From the NCBI GenBank assembly GCA_051453625.1, contig JBOZIK010000001.1, positions 2,494,622 to 2,558,621 on the forward strand: 64,000 bases of DNA, written 5' to 3'. The stretch is from Welwitschia mirabilis. Taxonomy: Eukaryota; Gnetophyta; Gnetopsida; Welwitschiales. A model generated the notes under the pieces. That model did no database searches and had not been told where the DNA came from. It saw nothing but the letters and a program-made list of their open reading frames with translations. The number at the start of each line of letters is the position of its first letter. The stretch's first letter is position 1. Made by a program: the position numbers and the translations under genes. Below, one piece after another: positions 24,327 through 33,700 of this stretch.

Positions 24327-25598
24327 ATGAGTAATCCATATGATGGTTTTTCCATCAATTATTCACCTATGTTTGACGGGTTAAACTATGCTTATTGGAA
24401 AGCTAGGATGAGAATATTTCTTAGATCTTTAGATGCTGACATAGATGAAGTCATCTATAAAGATTACATTGTGCCTATATTAATCCAAACTAATGTTAAT
24501 GATAATAATATCTTAGTTCCCAAAGCCTAAGACCAATGGACCGCCATCGACAAGCCAAAAACCATCATAGATTCTTGTGCCCTTAATGCCATATTTTGTG
24601 CATTTTGTACAGATGAGTTTAAGCACATAGTAAACTATAACCATGCTAAAGAAGCTTGGGACATTCTTAAAGTAGTACATAAAGGAACCTCAACTATAAA
24701 ACAAGCTAAACTCCAAATTCTTATTTTAAAATTTGAAGATATCCATATAGATTAAGAAGAGACATTGTAGAAATCTTTTGCTAGACTCACTGATATCATA
24801 AACTCTATGGAAAGCCTTGAAGAATGCTTGGATATAAAAAAAGTAGTAAGGAAATTTTTGAGCTTCCTATCCAAAATTTGAACCAAAGGTCATAGCCATC
24901 GAAGAGAGCAAGAACATAAATGCAATGGCAGTGGAAGAATTTTAAGGCAATTTGCAAACCTATGAGCTTTACTTTGTAAAGGATTAAAAGCAAGATATTG
25001 CTTTAAAATGTGTGCAAGAAGACTATAGATCTGAAAGATCAGATGAAGGCTTGAAAATGATGAAGTGGCTCTCCTAGCTAGAAGATTCAAAAAATTTCTT
25101 CATAGGAAGAAAAAAGAAGGAGAATCAAGTAGAAATGCAAAAAGAAGTCATCTGAAACATAGAAAGAAGAAAGAAAAGGATAAAGGAATCCAATTCTACT
25201 CATGTAAACAATTTGGTCATATGAAAAATGAGTTCTCCAACACAAGAAGAGATAATAAGAAATTAAAGAATCCCTCTTTTATTAGCACATGAGATAACGA
25301 AGATGATATAAGCTACTCAGATCAAGAATCAGATAGAGAAAGAAGGTTGTCTTTTATGGCTTTTATGCCATCACTCAAAGATGTTTTTAGCATGTCAGAG
25401 CTTGATGATTTGGACATGATCAATAAAAAAGAGGATGAGCTAGAAGATACATGTCAAAAATTGTATGATAAATGTGAAAAGCTAGCTAAGAGAATAAATG
25501 ATTTGAATAGAGTGGTAAAGACTATTACCAAAGAAAAGGAGGAATTGGAAGTGAAATACAATGTGCTAAAATCTGATAATATCATTTTAATTTATTAA
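24327..25598 (+). pseudogene. Sirevirus-like gag (decayed)
   Basis: One frame runs from the ATG at 24327 to the stop at 25596-25598, broken by internal stops (first one after codon 67). The N-terminus MSNPYDGFSINYSPMFDGLNYAYW is followed by a capsid-like region with EAWDILKVVHKGTSTIKQAK, the usual copia gag pattern 'AWxxL...G...VKxAKL'. At about 25190-25240 a zinc knuckle is degraded (FYSCKQFGHMKNEF: first and last Cys lost). The last 80 codons (25347-25598) form an acidic, heptad-like coiled coil, which is a known addition in Sirevirus gag. The protein packaged element RNA. It cannot work in this state. Confidence 0.8.
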
Positions 25599-25959
25599 GT
25601 AAAATATCTTTTTTTTGTAATTAAATTCTCTGGTAGTTATTCTAAATTGGAACAAATGATTGAAGTGCGAAAACCTATTGGATACAGATTAGGTATTGGC
25701 TTTAGTATACAAAAATCACAAGAATAGGTAAATTGGAAAAGCAAGTATGCTTCTAAACTTTCATGTAATTTTTATGGTGAATTTGATCATTCAAAGATTT
25801 TTTGTAAAATTAAACAATTAATGCTTTTTTTTAGAAACTACAAATACTTTACCGTTTAAATTTATCCTTAAGAAAAGTATACCACCCAAGTCTAATAAGA
25901 CTAAGTAGGTTAGATCTAATAATCTCCAAATTTTTCTAACATAGATAGCTCTTAGAGAG

Positions 25960-26330
25960 CCGAGTACAAATACTTGGTATCTAGACAGTGGATTCTTAAG
26001 GAATATGTCTAAATAAAGATTAATTTTTTAGTACCTAAAGAGTATAAATAGAAGAGAAGCCATTTTTTGAAACAATGAAAAGGCAAGGATACAATGTATA
26101 GGTTGAATCAAGAGAGGTAAGTTTCTTAAACTTGATGATGTACTTTATGTAAATAGGTTGAAACATAATTTATTGAGCATTAGTCAATTACGTGACAAAG
26201 GGTAAAAGTAATCTTTGAAAAATTGAAATGCGAAGTTGTAGATTAGAAAACAAATGTTTCTATATTTACTGTAAAATGAGTAGATAATATTTATAGAATA
26301 GATACTTATTTAATCAATCAGTTAATTTAT
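25960..26330 (+). pseudogene. copia protease and pre-integrase stub
   Basis: TWYLDSG (DSG at 25984-25992) is the retropepsin active site of copia Pol and is intact here. Downstream, LDDVLYVNRLKHNLLSISQLRDKG (about 26130-26202) is the strand region that closes the protease and leads into the pre-integrase segment. After about 26330 the similarity ends: the HHCC finger, DDE core, RT and RNase H are all absent. The stub sits one frame away from gag. Confidence 0.8.
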
Positions 26331-26466
26331 ACAAACTACAACATGCTAAAAAGAAATGTTAGCCTAAATATTACTAAAACTAAATGTTTATTGAAGAATT
26401 CTAATGTAACACCATATGTCTATAATTTAATTATTAATCAGGAAAACAAAATGGGGGTTCAGTCAT

Positions 26467-26690
26467 CATCCTTTGGCTGATTGCAAGGTGGTCGACCAGA
26501 TCTATGATTTGGTCAATCAGATGTGTTTAGTCAGCTGGACTGAAATCCTGGTTGCTCAGACCCCTTTTAGTACTATAGACCTACATCTCAATGGATCAAC
26601 TAGAATCTTAAGCAGTCAACTGAACCTGACAGATCACAGTGCAGAAGTACCATTGGTGGACCTGAATTATTTCTTTATTTTGCATAGTTT
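26467..26690 (+). repeat. LTR-like GGTCGACC segment inside the element
   Basis: This stretch carries the same word family as the LTRs ('ggtggtcgaccagatc', 'ggtcaatcag', 'ggatcaactaga', 'cagtcaactgaacc'), including one exact GGTCGACC palindrome at 26490-26497. It lies just upstream of the captured ORF and may be LTR or U3 material brought in with it. The open frame that crosses it (26473-26694) has no domain and is probably chance. Confidence 0.5.
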
Positions 26691-26835
26691 ATAAAATAAA
26701 AAGGACCGTAAATCAATTTTCTTATGTTCTAGCCTTCTTCATATCTCAAAGATAGAGCTTTTCCTTTAAGAACCAGAGCCTTGCTCTTAGATCTAGTGAC
26801 TTTCTCTCTATTTTCTTACTTGCAAAGATTTTGAA

Positions 26836-27875
26836 ATGGCTAAAAGATCATCGAGAAGGAGAATAAAAGAAGCTTCTTCAAGGGATCTAGCTATTTTCTA
26901 CTAAGAAATGTCTAAGAAAGATATTGACAAGTTCTCAAAGAAGTTTGAGAAGAGACCAGTATGTCAGGAGTGGTCAGTAGCAACTTCGGCACTTAAAGAA
27001 CTCAAGAAGTTGTTCAACTCTTAAGAAATTAAGATCTTGAATACTTTTTAGATGTTTCTAACTATGCTTTCTCATTTATTACTTGAATGTTTTACTATAA
27101 TGCTTCTTATGATCGTGACTTTAGAACCCTTGAAACCATCTTTTTGTGGAAGTGGCTAAGAATAATATCCAATATTATTTCTTAGCTGATTAATCTTCCA
27201 AGGGGTGATTATGAAGAGTTTTATCCTCGTTAAGACACTATAGAAGATAAGCCTACTATCATCAGGGAGATTTATGATAAGGTCCATTCTTAGGAGAATA
27301 CCCTTTCTACTTCATTATTGACACCAAAATATCATTTTCTCCACTTGATTTTTACTTATAACTTTTTACCTTTAGCTGGATGTCATGATAAGGATGCCTA
27401 TTATAGAGTCTATCTGATGTATTTGGTAGGGCCTGAGCATTCTATTAATGCTCCTACCATAGTACTAAAGAATATGGTCTCACAGCTGGAGTACCATAAG
27501 ACTTGGGCTTTATCCTACTCTGTGCTCATTACAAGTTTGTGCCATCATTTTCATATTACCTTTCATCTAAAACTAGAGATCCTTTAGCCTATGACATCCA
27601 TTGGTCATGAAACCCTATCTCATATATACATTTTTTCTTTATCTAAGAAATATTTGAAGTCTCTCTCTCCAAAGGAAGGCTCTCTTGATGAAATCCTTTT
27701 ATATCTAAGACAAATTCATTCTTGTACTAGATACATGAAGGAATCACTCATAACAACTGGTTATGATATTGCTAACACCTCAGTAGAGGCAATTAGCTCA
27801 ACTTGCAAAGGAGGTGATAAAGAAGATTCAAAGGAAGATTCTGAAGAAGAAGAAGAAGAAAAAGAAGAAGAATAA
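26836..27875 (+). pseudogene. plant-transposon-protein-like ORF in the place of pol (decayed)
   Basis: The reading starts at ATG 26836 with a basic MAKRSSRRRIKE and has stops after 22 codons and at later points. One frameshift is needed before 27318. The later frame (27318-27875) holds LTPKYHFLHLIFTYNFLPLAGCHDK, a segment with INAPTIVLKNMV and ALSYSVLITSLC. It ends in a Glu-rich tail from a GAA repeat (about 27836-27874). The spacing of 'LTP...I...N-LP..G', 'IN...I..N.V' and 'LSYS-LIT-LC' resembles the 'putative plant transposon protein' family (Transposase_32-like), of unknown biochemical role. It sits after a truncated pol, the position of the env-like ORF in Sireviruses. Family call is by eye. 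Confidence 0.55.
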
Positions 27876-28509
27876 GAAGAGGAGTCTGATTAAAAAAGAT
27901 TTTTTAGATTATGTTTTTCTTTGTGTTATCTTATTTATCATTGATGTCAAAAGGAGGAGAATTAGTTGTTTGTTGAAATTAATTAGTTGTTTGTTGAATG
28001 TTTTTCATATGATTTCAGATGTATGCTCTTGATGAGAACTTCTAGTTTGTAATGTTCGCACATTTACTTTGTAATGTTTGTTTATGTTTAATGAAATGCA
28101 CTTATCTATTTTGCATAAAATTATATATTAATTGGTATCTCAAAATCTATTTGTGCTTTTCTAAATTATATATGCTCAACATCTTTTCCTTTTAGTATCA
28201 TATATACTTAACTTAAAAAGTTTAAATTCTTCTAACATTAGAAATACACTATAATATGTGACATTTTATTATAATATTAAATAAGTTTGCATGATCACAT
28301 TATGCTTATCATAAAGTTGTGTCTTTAAGCTTTCAAATATGCATATTAAATTGTTCCATTTAAAGCACAAAATTTGATTGTTAAAAATGTCTTAATTTGT
28401 TTTAGAAGGAGTATTATTTTACAATAGAAATTTTGTAAGGAGGAGCTTTTCTAAAATTCTAAATTTTCACAACTAAGTATTGTTTGTTATTAATGTCAAA
28501 GGAGAAGAT
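27876..28509. other. 3' untranslated region of the Sirevirus-like element with repeated polypurine signals
   Basis: The word 'gatgtcaaaaggaggagaat' (about 27943-27962) and a shorter 'aatgtcaaaggagaagatt' (about 28492-28510, directly before the 3' LTR) look like two copies of a polypurine tract with its leader. Multiple polypurine tracts upstream of the 3' LTR are described for Sireviruses. A 19-bp direct repeat 'gaattagttgtttgttgaa' lies nearby (about 27958-27998). Confidence 0.6.
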
Positions 28510-30750
28510 TATTAGATTATGTTTTATCAATTAATGTCAAACTAGTATTTTCTATATAGTAAATTTTGTGTATCTTGTGCAAAAGATGTTAATTACTTAC
28601 AGGTTAAAAGATCAAACCAAAACCATCAATTTCTGAGAACTAGAAACTTGTCAGTTCTTTTATCCTCTTGAGGGGTTGACCAGATTTTCAAGGGGTCGAC
28701 CATACCTAAAGTAGATGGAAAATGAACTGCATTCAGAGGGGTCAATCAGATTTCTTATGAGGTCGACCAGACCTATAACCTTGAGAACCGGTGTCTCTGA
28801 ATCAAATGAAAAGGGGTTGAATGGACCTTTATGGGGTTGACCGGATTTGAGGACCTGATAAATAGTATTCCTAAACTGAATGACAAGGGATTGACTGCCC
28901 TATGATGGGGTCAACCGGATCTATGACCCAAGGAACAATACTCCTAAAATGATTGACAAGGGGTCGACTAGACCTATGATGGGGTCAATCAGACCTGAGC
29001 ACTATGTAGCTGATACGTCTAAGTAGATCATCATAGGATTGACCTGACACCTAAAGGAGTTAATTGGACTTGATGCTAAAAACTAGAAACAATTTTATCA
29101 GGAGCAACAGGCGACCCGATCATGTAGCAGGTAACTAGACTAGGGTCAATCGAACCTAGATGGGGTCGACCGGGTATGGAGCCATAAAAAATTAGGGTGA
29201 CCAAAATTCTCACTCGAGAAACCTGTGTAAGTCACAGTACCACATGGAGTTGACTGGACTTTTAAGGGGTCGGCCAGATGAAATGGAAGTAAAATTTTCT
29301 AATCGTTATGTATCTATTATGTAGCCGTTTTATAGTCATTTATAGCTGTTAGAAGTACATTTAAAATGTAATAAACCCTAAAATCCTTCTAATATAAATA
29401 GCTAAGACATAGATGAAAAAATAATAATTTAGAANNNNNNNNNNNNNNNNNNNNNNNNNNNNNNNNNNNNNNNNNNNNNNNNNNNNNNNNNNNNNNNNNN
29501 NNNNNNNNNNNNNNNNNNNNNNNNNNNNNNNNNNTGTCCTTAAACTGGTTGAACAAACCTTTATGAGATCAATCGGATTTAAGAACGTGATAAATAATAT
29601 CCTTGGATAGAATGACAAGGGATCGACTGAATCTGTAAACCAAGGAACAATACTCCTAAATTAATTGTCAAAGGATCGATTAGATTTATGATGGGGTCAA
29701 TCAGACCTGAGCACTATGTAGCTGATACACTTGAGCTGATCATCATGGGATCAACTAGACCTAGATGGGTTTAACTGAAGAGGGATCCAAACAAATTGGG
29801 GTGACTGAATGTCTCACTCAAGTGATCTATGTAAGTTATGACACTAGATGGGGTCGACCAGACTTATAAGTGGTCGACCAGACAGAACAGAAGTAAAATT
29901 TTCTAATTGTTATGTATCCATTATGTAGTCGTTTTCTAGCCGTTTATAGTCATTGGAAGTGAATTTCAAATGTAATAAATCCTAAAATCCTTCCAATATA
30001 AATATCTAAGACATAGATGATTAAATAATTCTTTTAGAACCATTTTTAATTGGGTTAAACTATTAGATTTGAAGGATCAAGCATTGTAATCTTATAACTT
30101 TCACTGTTGTATCATGGCATCTATATTTCTGACTGAAGAAGATCTACCAACTATATCATCTCTACATTCAAGATCAAATCTTATTCTTTATTCGTTTTAA
30201 ATCTGTAAGAGAAGAGCTCCATCAAATCTACTAAATCAAGAATGAGTGATATTCGTGCTATGTTGGCATCATTACATCACTACTTTGCTTTGTAAACAGT
30301 TGAGACTAAGCCTTGAAAAGTCCATTCAAAGGTTGAAACTAAGCCTTAAAAAGTCCATTCAATGGTTGAGACTAAGCCTTGAAAAGTCCATTCAAAGGTT
30401 AAGACTAAGCCTGAAAAAGTCTATTTATAAAGGTTATAGGTAAACCTGGAATACCTGGTGAAGTAGAAAAGATCGAGATCTAGCTTAGGAATAAGCTAAT
30501 TATCAAGAGTGGAGTAAGGGGTTTTCAGAATCACTATAAATCCAATGTGCATCTATTCAGTATTTTTTGTACTTTTAGTCATTGTTGCTTTACTCCTATT
30601 ATTTTTCTATTTCATGTACATTTTGTATTAGTTAAGTTTTGTATGCAAGATATGTTTAAGATTGGATTCATTTAGAATATTGTATTGCATCTTTTTAAAA
30701 GAACCTATTCACCCCTCCCACCCCCCATCCCTTTGTTCTCGATCCCATCA
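28510..30750 (+). repeat. 3' LTR of the Sirevirus-like element, with internal duplication and a gap
   Basis: It starts tattagattatg at 28510 and ends gatcccatca at 30750, like the 5' LTR. At 2241 bp it is about 740 bp longer. The palindrome-rich block occurs twice, at about 28790-29434 and 29535-30035, with a 100-N gap (29435-29534) at the junction. The two blocks differ at many positions, and the left one has an extra segment near 29070-29150. The duplication may be real or may reflect two LTR copies joined in assembly. Confidence 0.7.
30298..30431 (+). repeat. 33-bp minisatellite in the 3' LTR (four units)
   Basis: Units start at 30298, 30331, 30364 and 30397 and follow 'ggttgagactaagccttgaa' plus 'aagtccattcaaa'. 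There is one unit more than in the 5' LTR. The open frame that spans the array (30246-30443) is a by-product of a unit length divisible by three. Confidence 0.85.
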
Positions 30751-30755
30751 AATAT
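30751..30755. repeat. right target-site duplication AATAT
   Basis: This is an exact match with 22756-22760, directly after the 3' LTR end. Confidence 0.75.
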
Positions 30756-31980
30756 CGCCAAGAGAATTAAATGATATCACTCACAAATCATAATAGCTAT
30801 AGGAGTAACTCCTATTATAAAACCATATGATCCTAGTTTATTTGAAGAATTTCTTAAGCTATGGGACAAGGTGCAAGCTGTGGGATGGGGAGCCTTTCTG
30901 CACAACCTTAAAAAAGATTCAGAGGCCGATATTACCCCATTTTATAGAAGATGAAGAAGGAAGCGAACTACCTTTAGGATAATCTCCATCGAAATTACTA
31001 AAGACTACCTCTCAAGACTCTTGAAAATCCTAGCTATTAGTGAAAGAATCTCTCTTGGAAGCAGAGGACAACAGAAGGCACTCCTTTTTTTTTCTTTACA
31101 GGGTCCTTAAGCTATCTAGTAGGTACATTAGCTATAAGATACTTCTTCCTCATTGGGGATTAGATTCTGAAATGATAGATAGATACTTCATCTAGTCTAG
31201 TTGCTACTCAAAGCTTTTAGACTTGTACTTCTTGTTTCTTAAAGTCATAGACATAGGACACTAGGTTAAGTTATCCTTTTTCTTCATTCAAGTATTACGT
31301 TGTAAGGGTTCTGCAAGATATTATGGCCATTTGAAGGGTAGTCAGTGAGATTAGGATGCAAAAGATCCCTCGTCCTACTCCTCAACGATGACCTTAAGAG
31401 ACTCCTTTTAAGAGAAAGTCTAAGAGAAAAGCCACTATGGATGAAGCATCTTATTCCAAGGGGAATGTTTAGCAGGGAATCCCCACTTAAATAAGAATGA
31501 CTTCATCCTTAGAACCATAGATATAAGAGCCTAATTCACCCTCTTTGTAAGAAGAGATAACTCAGAATAATTCTCCAATGAAACATCAGAAACAAAGGGA
31601 GCAATCCCATGGCTAGGCTCAAAAGGATTTTCAAACTTGAAAATAGCCCTAGTTACACCCATGAGTTAACCAAGGACTCTATGTTAGAAGAGAGGTAGCA
31701 TGATTCTCAGGAATACTTAGACATGGACAATGTGAGAAGGGAGGTAATGCTTGCCATAATTCATGGGATGAAAAAATGCCCATTTCTAATGCTAATAATC
31801 TCTCATAAAGCCCTACTGTAAGTAATCAAGTTAAGTTACTAGAAGAAAACACTTAGACTTCACCCAGACATGAATTAAGCAAGAGTTAGAGAATTTAAGG
31901 AGGTTAATTAGGCTTTTAAAGTGCTATCAAATCAATTGAAATGGTTCCTGCTAGATCATAATCATGGTAATATCTTTCAC
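30756..31980 (+). pseudogene. second plant-transposon-protein-like relic flanking the Sirevirus-like element
   Basis: In changing frames the plus strand reads YDPSLFEEFLKLWDKVQAVG (from about 30827), later YRVLKLSSRYISYKILLPHW and then a stretch with FLKVIDIGH, ending in a basic, Pro-rich region (IPRPTPQR, PFKRKSKRKATMDEA, about 31358-31450). The layout 'F..F...W', 'L..L...I.Y.ILP', then hydrophobic helix and basic tail resembles the ORF at 26836-27875. It has many stops. It belongs to the element that was interrupted by the AATAT insertion, whose left part must lie before 22756, but I cannot identify that part. Confidence 0.45.
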
Positions 31981-32420
31981 TTATGTAAGGGATACTAATA
32001 TTTAATACTCTAGATTATTACCTAGTTTAGTTTAAGTTTTTATTAGTTCCTTTTTCAAAGGGTGCTTTCACCCCTAATTTTACCCTATTTATAGTCCGCA
32101 TTTGTGTATATTACAAAATATTCTGCTTCTTGCTAAACAATTTAATTATTCATCTTAAGATAGGAAAATCTCTTTCCCCTTATGAATTCTCTTTTTATCT
32201 CAAGTTATTTGCCTAGCTTAGCATCAATTTTTACTATTTTTTCACCCCAAGGGCATTTATGCTCCCAATTTTTTCCTATTTTCAGTCTGTCTCTGTGTAT
32301 ACTATATAATACTATCCTTTTATCAAACATTTTACTTCTTTCTTTCAAGCTAGGGCGTCCCCCTCCCCTCGCCCCCCTGTTAATTTTCTAGTTTAATATA
32401 TTTCCATTTATTTCAAAAAA
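31981..32420 (+). repeat. non-coding tail with two imperfect copies of a roughly 90-bp segment
   Basis: About 32058-32150 and 32240-32345 share the series 'aagggtgcttt/aagggcattt', 'tttaccctatttatagtc/tttcctattttcagtc', 'tgtgtata' and 'aaacaattta/aaacatttta'. The segment ends with a short A-rich run (32414-32422) exactly where LTR homology resumes. This could be the 3' end of a poly-A retroelement (LINE) or of the relic described before. Confidence 0.5.
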
Positions 32421-32681
32421 ACAATTATGAATTAACATTACAAATAATATCTCAAGATGATACAAGTCTTTGACTAAGGATTATGTGACTTTGAGTATTT
32501 TGTCAAATTTATTCTTATCTAATAGATTCATATTGTTTGTTCTTCTAGTTAATCTGTGTATTTATGTTGTACTTCATTAAATGGAAAGGTTGTGTATTTT
32601 ACATATAAAATGAAATGCATTGTTTCATGTACCATTAAAAAAGTTAATAATTGTTTTACTAATTACATTAACTTGCTAACA
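32421..32681 (-). repeat. right half of the split LTR
   Basis: It aligns with about 35898-36153: shared words include 'cttatctaat-gatt-atattgtt', 'atggaaaggttgtgt', 'atataaaatgaaat' and 'tattaacttg-aca'. It ends ttgctaaca at 32681, followed by 'tttccatcc', which reads as purine-rich GGATGGAAA on the minus strand and would fit a polypurine tract. The 126-codon plus-strand frame that crosses it (32556-32936) is taken as chance. Confidence 0.65.
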
Positions 32682-33159
32682 TTTCCATCCAATATAAATT
32701 GGTTTCATATTTTGTACTTTGATATTTGTTTTTCTTATATCCATCTGAATTTGGTTCATCTTCATCTTTTGGCTCATCTCCTCCTTAAAGTGGTTTGCCA
32801 TTCTTCATTTGAGTTCATCATCTGTAAAATCGTTTTAGAACTGGTTCATCTTCATGAATTCAATAATAATAGTTTAAAAAACTTCATCACTACTAGTTTT
32901 CTAGATACTTTTACTCATATTAAAGTATTATATTAGTGGCTAACCATTTTTGTTTCTTCATATTACTTTAATACTTTAGCTTTAATTTGTTTTATGTTAA
33001 ACTAATAAATAATTTCTTTGATAATTAGAATCCTTTCCTTCTTGGAAGATGACTTATTAATTTTTTTTAAGTATTTGTTTCATGTTAGGATTTTCTTCAT
33101 TCCTAAATAAGGTTATGAAATTATGTAAACATAAATAATTTAAACAAATTTGTTTTTGA

Positions 33160-33700
33160 TTACTTCAATAAAAAATTATATTTTACAAGATAGAAATTTA
33201 GGGAAATACGAGGCAAAATTTTATCTAATACAATAAAATTAAGTTTCTTTTCATAGTTGTTTATCATGCCTTCAAGTTCCTCTAGATTATTGATAGCTCC
33301 TTTGCTATCTAGTTTGACTAGTATTTTGGTTTTTCTAGCACTATCTTTAGGTTCCTTATGTGACACAGCTCATGGTGCAATGCTTATACTAGGAGTTTAA
33401 CTCAATAGAGTTCCTTGCTTTAGACTTAAATATCATTAATGGTGCTTTGTTCTTCATTAATATATTTTTCTTTTTTGTCCCTCTCTTGAGATATTTGGTT
33501 CTTATTCTCTATAAGCTAAGTGATTTAGAACTCTATTTCACGAAGCTACTATTAGAGTGTGTCTTTCTCTTGCTTTAATGAGTTGCTACTGTAGTGTAAC
33601 TTTTTCTTATTTCATTGATTTACTACTAGAGTTATTTGTTATCTTACTTCATTTTCACTAGTTATTCTTAGTTCTAGTTCATTACAATTGATACTATAAG
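33160..33700 (-). pseudogene. coiled-coil-like ORF relic
   Basis: On the minus strand, about 33640-33420 reads SLKQEKDTL, two stops, LREIEF, stop, ITQLIENKNQISQERDKK and then EKYINEEQSTIND, a Glu/Lys/Gln-rich heptad-like pattern. A second frame (33366-33160) continues with SHKEPKDSARKTK and NNLEELEGMINNYEKK. I do not recognise the family. It lies inside the minus-strand LTR element and in its sense direction, so it may be an accessory ORF of that element. Confidence 0.4.

Larger units (their letters stand above)
22761..30750 (+). mobile_element. Sirevirus-like Ty1/copia element, complete ends, pol mostly replaced
   Basis: The 5' LTR (22761-24261) and 3' LTR (28510-30750) share start (ttagatt-tgttt) and end (atccYatca). 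They are bounded by the 5-bp duplication AATAT. A tRNA-Met-type primer-binding site follows the 5' LTR, and polypurine-like tracts precede the 3' LTR. Inside are gag, a protease stub and a pre-integrase stub, after which integrase, RT and RNase H are missing and an unrelated plant-transposon-protein-like ORF appears. Long LTRs, a gag coiled-coil extension, palindrome-rich LTRs and repeated polypurine signals fit the Sirevirus lineage. The lineage call is inference. Confidence 0.8.

Noticed and set aside
26473-26694. 73-codon frame before the captured ORF
   Set aside because: It is made of LTR-type palindromic words, without domain, and is followed by a leader-like stretch.
30246-30443. 65-codon repetitive protein
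   Set aside because: It is the accidental translation of a 33-bp LTR minisatellite.
32556-32936. 126-codon plus-strand frame
   Set aside because: It crosses the LTR half and internal part of a minus-strand element, has no domain and is AT/Phe/Leu-driven.
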